DNA of 64,000 nt from Lojkania enalia. Lineage: Eukaryota > Ascomycota > Dothideomycetes > Pleosporales. Shown here in pieces: positions 34,999 through 46,277 of the stretch. Under the pieces are notes generated by a model, which saw only the letters and a program-made list of their open reading frames with translations, made no database searches and was not told the origin of the DNA. Made by a program: the position numbers and the translations under genes. Location of the stretch: positions 124,001-188,000 of the forward strand of contig ML986595.1 in the NCBI GenBank assembly GCA_010094045.1, read 5' to 3'. Position 1 is the stretch's first letter; every line of letters starts with the position of its first letter.

Positions 34999-35919
34999 GG
35001 TTGCGGTACGAGGGTCACACGATCAACCGGCGGGAGACACGGGTTTTTGGTGGGAGGAGACAGCCGTGTAAGGAGTCGGCGACGAACTCAAGTGTGAGAC
35101 GTCACGAGGCGATTATGGGACAAGCGCAGCTGCGCGCTTTGGGAAGTGAATGGGTGAGATCAGAAGAGTACGTCGAAGAAGCGGGCGCCATTCAAAGATT
35201 TGTAACAAGGAACCCGGTAGCGGAGATTTACAACGACAGAACAGCAGTAGTTGTCCGGCCAAAGATGAGCGATGAGCGAAGAGAAAGGAGATGGGCACGC
35301 GACACATGCCCAGATCTTGCGTTGCGTTGCCCCCAGGCGGCTGTGCAGGGGACTGTTGACTACTTGCCCAAATGCGCTGGGAAGGTGCACAACACAAACC
35401 GAACGAGCCCCCGCAAGCGAAAGTGCTTTCGGCGATCATTCCGGTGCAGTCTGACAACCGATCGTCCTGTGGTCCCATTCCTGTCTATGATGGGAGCGCA
35501 ACTGCAAGCAGGCGTAGGCGGAATATGTCGCGGCAGTAATTGAGGATCTGCGCCGGCATTCAAATGCTTGGCCGAGGCAAAGACGGCGTTTCGATGCTGC
35601 ACGGTGACGGCATGTCGCGCATCTGATTGGTCCGGGCATCGGTAGCAAGGCCCGTCCGCGTCACGGTGCTTCCGCGGGCGATACAGGCGATACGGGATCT
35701 GGCAGTTGGATCACGGGTGATGCGGTGTCTACCAGAGGAGCAGCGCAGACAAGCGCACAGCCACCAAACGGTGGCGCACATGGTCGCCGCAATTTGTAAC
35801 CTTGAAAGTGCCTTTCCTACGCGCATTCGCAAATTTCACCGCCGAGCGTGTAGGCACCAGGACCCGATTTCCAATTTCCATCGCTGATCCGCTGTCCACA
35901 CACGCAAGCCTACTTCGCG
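34999..35919. other. Intergenic divergent promoter region, 0.9 kb
   Basis: Lies between the start codons of the phosphatase (minus) and the ankyrin protein (plus), so it holds both promoters. Overlapping frames on both strands (34950-35543 plus, 35113-35478 minus and others) are mutual shadows in GC-balanced sequence. Confidence 0.5.
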
Positions 35920-36615
35920 ATGACCTCCACCCAGCATTCTCCTCCGCCACCGACAATAGACCTCCTACTCAACCTCATCGACACGCGCCCTCAATCAATC
36001 CTGAACAGCCTATCTCAACATCCCCAGCTCGCTGCAGCATCTGATGCTCACGGATACTCGCTTGTACATGCCGCTGTTTCGTACAACCAGCTCGAGGTCC
36101 TGCGCGAGCTGGTGCAGAAACACAACGTCGACGTCAACCTGCGTGACGAGGACGACGAAAGTCCGCTGTTTGCTGCAGAAAATGCCGGGGTAGCGAGTTT
36201 CTTAGTACAGGAGCTTGGCGCAGATTGGACAGTTAGGAACACGGAGGGGAAGACAGCAGAAGAGAAAATTGGAGGAGAGGAGGGTGAGGCAAATGAAGTG
36301 TATCAGTATCTCAGGCGTCTGAGGATAGGATATTCAGGCGCAGCTAGAGCGGACCTTGAAGCGCCAGAAAAAGAGGAAGTACACCCGCCACCTCCCCTCC
36401 CAGATGGAGTCAAAATCAACATGGGCACCATGGAGGAAGATGCTGCAGGGACGGCACCAGACCCCGAAGTTCGACGGCGGATCGAGGAATTGGCAGCCCG
36501 CGATGACTTTCAGACGGAAGAAGGCCAAAGGAAGCTGCGGGAGTTAGTGACAGAAGTTGTGACGGGAATTGGATCGGAGCAGACGGGCCGGAGCGTAAGG
36601 AGAAGATTGGACTAA
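35920..36615 (+). CDS. Ankyrin-repeat protein
   Basis: Intronless 231-residue protein. The ATG at 35920 begins MTSTQHSPPPPTIDLLLNLI. Ankyrin repeats occupy about residues 40-110: DAHGYSLVHAAVSYNQLEVL, then VNLRDEDDESPLFAAENAGV and a capping NTEGKTAEEKI. The tail is acidic, with a proline run (HPPPPLP), and ends with a helical region around RRRIEELAARDDFQ and RKLRELVTEVV. The layout recalls small fungal ankyrin proteins such as S. pombe C105.02c and yeast Yar1, the latter a chaperone of ribosomal protein Rps3. Equivalence to Yar1 is only a suggestion. Cytosolic or nuclear; no membrane segment is present. Confidence 0.9.
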   Translation: MTSTQHSPPPPTIDLLLNLIDTRPQSILNSLSQHPQLAAASDAHGYSLVHAAVSYNQLEVLRELVQKHNVDVNLRDEDDESPLFAAENAGVASFLVQELGADWTVRNTEGKTAEEKIGGEEGEANEVYQYLRRLRIGYSGAARADLEAPEKEEVHPPPPLPDGVKINMGTMEEDAAGTAPDPEVRRRIEELAARDDFQTEEGQRKLRELVTEVVTGIGSEQTGRSVRRRLD

Positions 36616-36903
36616 GAGCAGAGCTTGGCGGGACATCTAGACGCGTCACTATTTCTTGTTTAGGACTCGTAGAATTACTACGAGTGATGAGTTATAAAGC
36701 ATTGATGGCCCAGATTTAAAAAATCGTGTACAGAGTGCAAGGGTATAAACTACGGAATGCATCGGGGTAGATGTACTCTAATGATCAGGCTGCATAATCA
36801 CCGGAAGTACGAAAAGCACAGCAAAGGATAAGGGGTGAAGTACAACATGTAATTGGCATGCCATGCTACAGCACCATCTTTCAAAATGGATGATGCCTGT
36901 GCT

Positions 36904-39172
36904 CTATAGCTTCTCTAACAGGAGTCGCGCTCCCGCATTCCCCCTTGGTTTACTCTCCCCTTTCTTTGGTCTTTTCCCGGCGTCTTTTAGCGGCCTGGCT
37001 ACCGCCTCGAGCTGTCCTTGGTTCCTCTTCAATGTCTTGAGAACTTCGTCTCTTCGTTCGAAACCCTCTGCCTCCACTAATCCAAGAACGACGAACGAGC
37101 CTTGCCCAGTGGCCCAGGTCATCACATCATCCTTTATTTGGTCCCAGAACATGTCCGCAAATCCGAGCGCAGGTTCCACAGGAACTACCTTCTTCGCTTT
37201 TGGATCATACTTGCCGCCTTGGACCAATGTTTTAAGCAGATTCTTTCCATATGTGCTAGGGTCTTCTTTAGACAAAGGGTCCGCTTCCTTCTTACCACCG
37301 GACGGGGCCGGGGTTGAAGGATCAAAGATTTTGTGAGTGAGGCTCGCAACCTGCGTCAAAGCTTCTCTCCGCTTCTCGTTGTTCACACCAGGTGCTCCAA
37401 CCAAGACCTCGCCCATAAATTGCATGCCAAAGCTAAACATTGCAAAATCTGTGGCGCGCGCAGTGATGGCAGTTAGTAGCTGAGACTCAATGATCTTTAC
37501 TATTTCGCTCAATCGTATGTTAGGATCCTTTTTAGAGGTCAACGAGCGGATGGCGTAGAGCTCAGACAGACGTTCGCGGGCATTATCCTCGAGGAGCCAT
37601 TTCGCATCAGGAGCATAGGCATACAATATTACCGAGCGCGCACGAACGTCGCTCACTAGGTTGAGAACTTTCTCAGGCAATACATCGTTCGGCGGTAGGA
37701 GTTCACCGAAAATCGATTTAGACGATAGTTTGGTGTCATCGATAACAGCAAGTGCGGCGAGCAAGACATGATATGCGTTGGCATCATACGCCATCATTTC
37801 GATCGTGTCTTTGTAAGGCTTCAGGAACACTTTGCGATCTTTGGCAGAACCGTATGCCAGAGCGAGGGATACTAGTCGCGATCCAGGTTTAGTAAATGCA
37901 AGATTCTTCAATAGATCCACATTATCAGGTTCCTCGCCTTCTTTTAAAGTGGCTTCCGGTCGGAGATGGTCAAGGAAATTGCTCGCTTCCGTGGATCCAG
38001 GTTTGCAAACTAGAAAGTACTGTAGCATAGCATCATGGAGCATGGTGAAACCATTGAGCTTCTTCTGGATAATTTGGTTGATTTGTGCCTCCAAATATTC
38101 CATAATAGGTTTCCGCTTCTCTAGTGAGTCTCTAAGTATTATGGAAAGATCTGCGGTACCGGGATCTTCGCTCATCAAGCCTTGGATTGAGTATTCCGGA
38201 CCGTACCACTCGCGAAGAAGGCGGTTTTTCTGATCCTGGGTCGCGACAGCTCTGTAGGTATCGTCTAGGATCCATGCGGCCTCGGGGTGATTGATTAGAC
38301 GTCGTACATGACCATAGAACTCATTAACGATCATGTCTCGGATTTCTGGATCTCTTTGAGGGGGTCAGTATCGGAAAGAGGAAGTCCCTGGAGCATCACA
38401 CGTACGCTTTCTCGAGTAGTTTCGCAATGAGAAACTTAGAGTATTTTCCCTCTGCCAATGTCTTGAATTCGCCTTTTAACTCACGTGCAATCATACGCCG
38501 CTGCTCAAGAGTAGAGTATTTGATTGCACACTGAATGACCCTAACCGAATCATGTTTGAATACGAAATCCTGAACTCTGCCAGTGATGATCTCGAACAGC
38601 TCCTTTACCAGCTCCTTTCTCTCGTCTTTTGGAACATGCGATTTAAGGCGCAGTTTCTCCCATAACTTCTTCGACCTCTCAATTATTTCGGCATTAGGTT
38701 TAGCGGCTTTGCGCTCTTTTGCAAGGGCCTTTTGTTTCGCATGAGCTTCTCGAGAAGACGTTGCTAGCAAGAGTATTAGCGATGTAGTAGGGTGGCCGGT
38801 AGTGACTATACCATTGAGCGTCGAAAGTGTAGGCTGTTTCTCCGACGCTATGTTCTTTTTGTCAATATCCATCTCGTCCCCGCCCTCGTCGCTGCTATCA
38901 CTGTCCTCTGCCCCCTCGTCCCCTTCATCGGAGCTAGTTAACGCAGAATTCTTATCGGCCGCAAAACCATAAATTCCATTCTCATCCTCCGATGTTCCAT
39001 ATTCGACCACACCATCTGTATTCTCCTCGGTTCCAGCTTTCTTCGGTTTCTCGCGGCGAATTGCAAGTTCCTCCGTAGCATCCACCGAAGATTTCTCGAC
39101 TTTGGCTTTCTTGGACTTCAACTTGGTATCAGGGTGAGTAGGAGGCACTGATTTGCGCTTGATCCCGGCCAT
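36904..39172 (-). CDS. puf6: Pumilio-family protein Puf6 (CPL domain)
   Basis: Three exons, 39172-38812, 38763-38406 and 38353-36904, give 722 residues. The first intron (48 nt, with a GCTAATA branch site) is a multiple of three and has no stop, so unspliced reading would insert 16 residues; the spliced run TLNATSSREAHAKQKALA is the conserved one. The second (52 nt) joins LLEKA to DPEIRDMIV using a GTACGT donor and an AAAG acceptor. The basic N-terminus and long acidic Asp/Glu/Ser tract precede the armadillo-like Puf repeats, which start around KSHVPKDERKELVKELFEI. The C-terminal part carries the CPL domain. Puf6 works in 60S ribosome assembly (Loc1-Rpl43 release in yeast) and represses ASH1 mRNA. 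It is nucleolar in yeast. Confidence 0.95.
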
Positions 39173-39282
39173 GTCTGGCGTAGTGAGAAACAGGTCAAAT
39201 TGTAAAATTCTAGTGTTAGATATCAACCTCAAAAAATTCCACGGTCCGACGATTCCCCGGCCCCGCCAAGAAGCCTCTAGAC

Positions 39283-39640
39283 TTAGGTCAACTTAATTAG
39301 CGCGCTTTCATCATCATCATCACCGCTACTACTGGCGCTCTTATCTTCTCGACCCTTCAGTAGAAATCTCCATCCGTCCCCATCCTCTTCAACTATGTTA
39401 TTCGTTGTTGTCACCAATTTTCTTTTACGAGGCTGAGGTTGTAGAACCCTCTTTCGACCAATCAATTACTCCACTCCAGCTATTACCGAATCCAGTGACC
39501 AAACTTTCTTATCTCTTCTTATCCAGTCGGGATTGCTCCAGACTGCGGACTTTCAAACATATTGCGGCATTACATATACGGGAGTCTGCTTAGAGCTCTC
39601 GCAGCGTCGGCATACAAACCCAAAGCTCCAGTGGAATACT
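39283..39640 (-). pseudogene. Possible decayed gene fragment
   Basis: On the minus strand a 60-codon frame (39465-39283) reads like an acidic protein tail: RKRKLVTTTNNIVEED, then GDGWRFLLKGRED and a run of Ser and Asp before the stop. Immediately upstream other frames also read like protein (for example SLEQSRLDKKR, then a TAA, then ESLVTGFGNSWSGVIDWSK) but they do not connect. The pattern suggests a truncated and mutated gene end. I recognise no family. It could equally be chance. Confidence 0.25.
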
Positions 39641-41109
39641 CCACACCTCAGTGCATTTAACACAATTTTAGCCGTCACTTACAGCTACTTTGTGTCCACT
39701 ATCATCTCCCGTCTAGCCCACGCGGACATGCAACTAAGCGCTTAGCGAGAGCAAGGGAGCCCTTCTAAAATTCCGCTCGGAACTTCCCGGTCATCGTAGT
39801 GGTACCCACAGAAGGCCGCGTGGATACAATATACCGATTAACAGGACCTTCATGCCCACACCCCAGGTTTTCCCCGGGAATTCTTTCCCCCGCCTCCTTT
39901 ATATCGGGTTAATGCTAAGATTTGATCCAATTTGCCGCTCTGAGCCCCGGTCCGTTCGGCTAATAGCTTGAATTGACGCTTAACTCTCTGCTTTGTCCGA
40001 GAGAGCGTATGACACTGTTGTTTTCATGTTTTCACGCGTTCGTGGAATTTTCCAATTTCCTCCTTTGTTTAGACCAAGGGAACGAATTCCATATATGACA
40101 TTGTTGGTGAAATCGAGTCAAAGCCTTAATCCAAACTCCTCTGATATGCACTAGCTCATTTTTGCTGCTCCCAATTTTACAAGGGTCATTTTACGCCACT
40201 TGAATCTATGTTTATGAAGTGTGAGTTCATTCTCACATATAGATAATCTAGGAGGCCGCGGTGCTTGAACCGAATCCGATGGCTTCATGCTCGTGAACAC
40301 AGCGATCTTGATCACCTCCCAGGCTCATCGTGTGAAGACCGCGCACAATTGTGCCACCAATACTATGTCAGTAACCGGTCCGATAGTTCCTACATATTCG
40401 ATGCGCCCAGGTTCGAGAAGAGAGTACAACTAGAATATCTCCCATGTCCCGGTCTCTGCATCAACCGCTGCAAAATCAATTCAACCAGCCACTGATAATT
40501 TCTCTCATATATGAGAGTCATCTAGATTTCTACATGCTCCACGTTTGCGCCTGATGATCTTTAGCATCGTCCTGGATCTACTAGGGACTTCGGAGTGGCA
40601 AATCTAGATCTTGGGGAGCCTCCCCGAACAAACCAGGAACTTCCTCCGTGATGACGTACACCTTTTAATTCAACTCTAGGCTCTCTCAGCTTGTTCCTCG
40701 TATTTCTATATTATCTTCGTGCGCACGAATGTAACCTCGCCGACTTCTTCATTTCTCCAAACTTCGTTAAGTGTTCGATTTCAATGGACGAATGGCCAGA
40801 TCGGTTTGTGCATTTGCCGCTGCCTTCCAATTTTTCCAACGCACTCAGGAGCATGCCCGTAGTTGCGGACCAGGAGGCGCGTCTACCGTGATTAAAAGTT
40901 ATTTCGGACCCCCTAGCTGTATATTCGCCCTGCTTCACTGTACTCTTGCAGCGCAAGAACTAGATCAAGGATCCTGCAGAAATCAGAATGCGAGTTGCTC
41001 GCCAAAGAGGATCCGTCCAGGCGCTTTTTGGCTGATTGGCACTGTGAGATCTTCACGCCATCATACCCATGATACAATGCACGTTGTGATTATGGAGCTC
41101 ATTGAGGCG

Positions 41110-41117
41110 TATAAAAA
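41110..41117 (+). promoter_or_regulatory. TATA box of the repeat-protein gene
   Basis: TATAAAAA lies 88 bp before the ATG at 41205, at a typical spacing for a fungal TATA element. Confidence 0.6.
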
Positions 41118-41204
41118 CCACCGGAACCCCGAGTTCTTTTTGTATACTTCAGCAAGTACTGCAGACTTGGCTCCTCTAGTCAACTCCCGCTACTGCCACC
41201 AACA

Positions 41205-41965
41205 ATGAAGCTTACCACCATCATTTTTACGCTTGGGCTGGGCAGGTAGGTTTTCTCCTTTTGCCACCTTTGTTGTCAAATTTCCATCAACATAATTCTC
41301 TTCACAAATCATGAACCTATGGTTCAACCTTCTCCAACATCAGTCATTCTTAATCTAACAGCCATCTCTCTAGCCTCGTCGCAGCTCTTCCTCAATATGA
41401 AGAGGAGCCTGAGGAACCGGAAGTACCTTTCTTCCCTCCCAAGCCATCCTTCAGCAAGCCTCCTATGCCGTCCTTCAGCAAGCCTACCATGCCGTCCTTT
41501 AGCAAGCCTCCTATGCCGTCCTTCAGCAAGCCTCCCATGCCGTCCTTCAGCAAGCCTCCTATGCCGTCCTTCAGCAAGCCTGCCATGCCATCCTTCAGCA
41601 AGCCTCCCATGCCGTCCTTTAGCAAGCCTCCCATGCCATCCTTCAGCAAGCCCGCTATGCCATCCTTCAGCAAGCCTGCTATGCCATCCTTCAGCAAGCC
41701 TGCTATGCCCTCCTTCAGCAAGCCCGCAATGCCGTCCTTCAGCAAGCCTCCGGTTCCTAGCTTCAGCCTCCCGCCGAAGCCCAGCTTCTCTAAGCCAAGC
41801 TTCACCATCTCTGTGAAGCCTACTCCCCCGGTCTTCCCCACTCCAAGCGCCAAGCCCACCAAGTCCATGCCATCCTTTAGCAAGCCCCCGAAGCCCACCC
41901 CGACTCCGGATGAGGAGAACGACGATGACGATGACTGGCCATGGGATGAGGAGTCTCAACAGTAG
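41205..41965 (+). CDS. Secreted tandem-repeat protein (MPSFSKP repeats)
   Basis: Two exons, 41205-41245 and 41374-41965, give 210 residues. The 128-nt intron splits a serine codon inside the signal peptide; splicing gives MKLTTIIFTLGLGSLVAA, a clean secretion signal with predicted cleavage before LPQYEEEP. Without the intron no start or signal exists. After an acidic Pro/Glu segment come about 13 tandem 8-residue units, Met-Pro-Ser-Phe-Ser-Lys-Pro-(Pro/Ala/Thr), then three diverged units and an acidic tail with five Asp in a row and DWPWDEESQQ. There are no cysteines in the mature part. A cell-wall-bound, adhesive or effector-like role is possible but unproven. It stands alone in a gene-poor region. 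I recognise no named family. Confidence 0.82.
41465..41760. repeat. 24-bp coding tandem repeat
   Basis: The unit ATGCCGTCCTTCAGCAAGCC plus four bases recurs every 24 bp, about 12 times in register, with mostly third-base and Pro/Ala/Thr codon changes. Because the period is a multiple of three, long open frames also run through it in other phases on both strands; these are shadows. Confidence 0.92.
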
Positions 41966-44900
41966 ATGGTACACTCTTAAGCTGGCTGGCCTCCACTAAA
42001 TCACTGGCCAGTTAGAAGATACAAAAGGGACCGCGGGCGTCGAATGCAGTATCGCACTCTCAAGGACGTTCTCTCTACTTGTAAATACTAAGATGAGCAT
42101 CTTTCATTGGTTCTTGGGTATATTGAAGTGCTTAGGGATGAACAGGCTAGCGTTGATTATCGGGCGACACATTCAAACTTTGGTCTGGATAGTCAGTGAC
42201 TTGTTTTGAACTAGGGCTAGAATTTCCGAATATATCATCGCTACTCGTTTTAGAATAGCCTTCCCAATGATGCGCATTTCACCTGTGTATTCTTTGTCAA
42301 CCCGAGCAGTTTCCTGATGTTGCAATTGCCATTGTCGTTTCCAAGTTTAAAGAGCGGAAATATGAATTTGTGAGGCCGCTGCATATTTGATTAATCGCTT
42401 ATACATCCTGGCGCACATCAAGTCTAGAACATCATAGCCAAAACAATGCTCCGGACTATATTTATGTTTATCCAAGAGGAACTGGTTTTCCTACCCTTGG
42501 CCTGATATGTAGTGTCAGTAGCGCGCGAGCCACCATGCGATATCCTCTACGTCTGTTTTTGCAGCGTCATCACCAATCTGGCAGCTCTGCGATAACTCCA
42601 ATAGGTAGAAATACACATGGGTATCTCTGCTCCAAAGCTGTCAAACAATGATTGACTACCGGCGTGTTCCTGCGCATGCACCCAAGAAAACCAACGCCTT
42701 TCCCCCACCGATTTTCATGGCCAAGCCATACAAGCACTCGGACCTGAATATCAAGATTGCTTGTATTTTCCGGAAGCCATCATGTTCATAATTGCTGCGC
42801 CGTAACAGGTGATTTTATTCCACTTCAGACCTCGCTGCCCATCCCAAAATTCGTCACGCAGACAGTTGTATCCCTGCCAATCCCAAAGAACTATCAGCCA
42901 GGTTATAGCAACCCTAATGATCAGTCCACAAGTCCTCCTGTGCAGCGCATGAAATCATGGTGGAAGAATCGAGAATCATATCGACATAGCGGCCGCAAGC
43001 CATCTTCATTCCTGGCCATTGGAAACAATATACATAATATCCCAAGCAACCTCTTCATTATGCCGCCTTTAGAAATGATCATCGCTGTTCTCGCAATGCT
43101 GAAAAGGTGGACTGAGGTCTTGTTCTCGTAATAAATATTATTCCACCATTTACAGAGTCCCCAGTGTCAGTGTTCCAACGCTGCGGTACATATGGGATGA
43201 CCGGCTAATAGCATCTCATCCTCCCGTCCGGACCGTGAGGCTGTTTCCGCTGAAGTGGTCAATGACTGCACTATAACGCATGGCTAGTGATCATCTCCCC
43301 TACCTCCGATACCCTGGAAGGCTCATCATGGGCAAGACCGGCCACAGATGACAGCCCGTTTCCATAATTCGGAGAATGCAAGACAAGCTTCATAAGATGC
43401 TTGTCCGTTCCTCAAGTAAAGCTATCATGCGACTTTCTGGTCGGTTCCAATCGATATTACTCTGAAGCAAGATTCACACCATTTTCTCTCCAATCACATT
43501 CCAGTGATCTCTAAGTCCAAAATGACGTTAGAGACTGTAAAAGCTAAAGACTATTCAATGCCACGCTCATTAAATCACACACTCTTGCTATTTGTGCCAT
43601 TTTACCACACTATCTAGATATAGTAAGACTTTCTCTCACGGTAAGACATTATATTCGTCGAGAAGCCTTCAGGATTATCTCTAGACGATCCATGACGGTG
43701 TTGATGCACTGGGGGCAACTAGAATGGATTTGAATCCTTCCCAAGATTTCCTTCGGTAACAATAGTGAAGAGTAATAAAAACTGCTAAAGGAAATATTGT
43801 GAGCCAATTGATCCGCCATATAAAAGGCTTATTAGGTGCAGTCCCTTCGTGAGTGGATGAAGTGCGTCTTACCTAGCAAGATAATATCTGCGTAACCCAC
43901 TTGTTGTTTTAAAACATTTAGACCGAGCCTCCAGATTCTTGATAATAAGCCCTATTGATTATTGGTTTCTTGAAAGAGCGCCTGAGAACGCACTTTTTAT
44001 GTTATCTATTTCCGCATTGCAGTTTGGCTACATATAGACCATTGTGGCTGAATGTTGACATAACTTATCTTTACAGAATACACTCGGTTTAGCTTCTCTC
44101 CCTACAAATAGAAAGTATTTGTATGTTCTGATAGTATCTAAGTCCTGCTAGAACAAATCAATTATAAATTAAAGGGCTACTGTATAAGACAATATATGCT
44201 GGTTTCTTATTCTAGCCCCCCCCCCTCCAAATCGATTTAAATCATTAAAACTAACCTGTCTAGTATACCCTAGAGTCTATTCATCATTCAAATGATTGTA
44301 GTCATAATCGGCCCTAGTGGGAAAACTAAAGTTTAAACGATCCATCTAAACAATAGACTAAAAACCTTAAATTATCGAGTCGTAAATGTTGTGACTGATA
44401 TTGCTAATGTGGATTCAGATGTTCCAGCATGACCACCCCTTTGTCACTCATTCAATCTTCTCTAGTCATAATCGATGACCTTTATTCCCTAACATGTCAA
44501 ACTACTTCATATAAACGCATTCGCCAGTCCATATTATAAACTATTCCCTCAGAGACTAGTGACCCTAATCTGTTTTCCATAGTGTAGCACTGCACAATAA
44601 ACTAGTCATACATCATACTTTCAGTGCAGAGTAAAATCACTCGGCCAACAGCGTACCAAGCAACGTCCAATCGAGATAAGTTGAGATTCTTTCTAAACCA
44701 TGTCGCTAATCCGTCTACACTCTAGATCCACCACGACAGATTTGGAAGTAGACTTTAGAGACGAGAATCACTTGCCAAATGCAATAGAGGAGAATTTCCG
44801 TAGACTTACCTACCACATCACTAGCCCCCCAACCCTTATTTCAGCCCTTAAGAGCGCACTCTTATCATCCATACCCCCAAACTACGTTCCATCATCCATC

Positions 44901-46277
44901 TACGAATCTCACATCCGGCCCCCAACCCATACCAAAGTCCCAAACCCTCAACAGCCCCTCCACAACATCTAGCCCTCCAACATGACGGCCCCAAGCCCCC
45001 CTCGCGGGAAAAAGGAAACCTAAGAAAATACTCTTGCAAACATCTACAAAACACTCTCATAGACTCTAAAACTGCACTAATCCCCAACAAAAAAAGAAAA
45101 AAAAATTTACTTAAAGAATACGAAGATGTGTCACATATATATGCACTAGGCGTCCACACACATAAAACGCTCTCCTAACCACGCAACTACCTAGGTAGCA
45201 CGCAAGCTAGGATAACCTAGACCACATCATCCCCTCATATCCTCGTCGGAAGCAGTGCCTTCCTACCCACTACCCAACCAACGAAGTACAAAGTCCAAAT
45301 ACATACCGAATCTTATAGAACACACACCAATCATGCTCTTCGCGGTTTTTCTTTTCCTCTCTCATTTCCGCGCCCCCCCCCAAAAAAGCTCGGGTGGGAA
45401 TTATCCAAAGCCCATGACAACAACAAACCTCACCCTTCTTCTCTCCTGTGTCCACGCCAGTTCCCCCCTCGCTTACCTACCCACCTACTCACCCATCCTA
45501 AACCCCGCACCACCATCAACGCCAAAACCAACGCCAATCCTAACCCAGCGCCAGCCAGTCCTACAAGTTCTCTTTTCCATCCTATACTCACATAGGGCGA
45601 AGTGCGCCCCCAACCCCTGAGTCGCTCCGCGGAAGAAGCCGTGGTGGACGGACAGTCGACAATGACGCAAAGCGCACTCATTTTCGATGCAAGCGATTGA
45701 TCGCTTAGATACCCCGTCTCGCCCACGGAGGGGTTTAAAAAAAAAAAAAAAAAATTTTTTATTAAGTCTATAAAGCCTTACAAGAGATCCTATATTATTA
45801 TTGTTGACAGAGGACCCCTATCCATGCTGCAATTAGTAGGATGCTGACTTCAAGTAAGGCAGGGGGAAAACAAGACCTCATCAACCTCCATGAAATCGCA
45901 AATAAAAATTTAAGAGAACCTTGACAATTCAAATAATGCTTGCGAGTTCAGAAGCTCATGATGGCAAAAACTTCGTTATTATTATGATTAGGTGGAGTAC
46001 CGTTAGCGATACCGGTGATATAGGTATAGATGCCAGAATCAAACGCCTGCCCGTGTAATTAATATGCATGTCTAGCGATTGTGGATGCAGCCTGCCCGAC
46101 ATTTCAAACCCTGCCAGAAACCCAACCCTGAATGCGCTGGCACTAATGCTGCTAAAAATGATTTCCAAGGACGCCGCGATACTCCAAGTCAACAACAATG
46201 TCAGTGCACCCAAAGATTTCATAATAACATGTTTCATACAGATCATCTTCGACTCTCGTGCGCAGCGAGGTTCGTCC
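41966..46277. other. Gene-poor 4.3 kb, partly AT-rich
   Basis: No gene is supportable. About 43.5-44.6 kb is AT-rich with frequent TA steps. From about 44.7 to 45.6 kb the plus strand is rich in C and A and poor in G. It contains a 90-codon frame from an ATG at 44700 (plus) and a hydrophobic frame at 45430-45726 (minus, GTG start), neither recognised. Homopolymers include C9 near 44218 and A18T6 at 45737-45760. Confidence 0.45.

Larger units (their letters stand above)
39173..41204. other. Intergenic 2 kb with a possible gene relic
   Basis: The first 100 bp form the PUF6 promoter. Between 39283 and about 39640 several short protein-like stretches are scattered over different minus-strand frames, interrupted by TAA codons (see the separate relic entry). 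From 39.8 to 41.1 kb nothing convincing is seen. A TATA box for the next gene is at 41110-41117. Confidence 0.45.

Noticed and set aside
41319..41816. 165-codon Pro/Ser/Leu frame through the tandem repeat
   Set aside because: It is the shifted reading of the same 24-bp repeat. The chosen frame has a signal peptide, a fitting splice join and an acidic tail.
42757..43131. 124-codon plus-strand frame
   Set aside because: It has no ATG at its start, random composition and no recognisable similarity.
44700..44972. 90-codon plus-strand frame from an ATG
   Set aside because: The second half is low-complexity Pro/Ser/Thr from strand-biased sequence, and no family or splice structure supports it. 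Left as a note in the intergenic entry.
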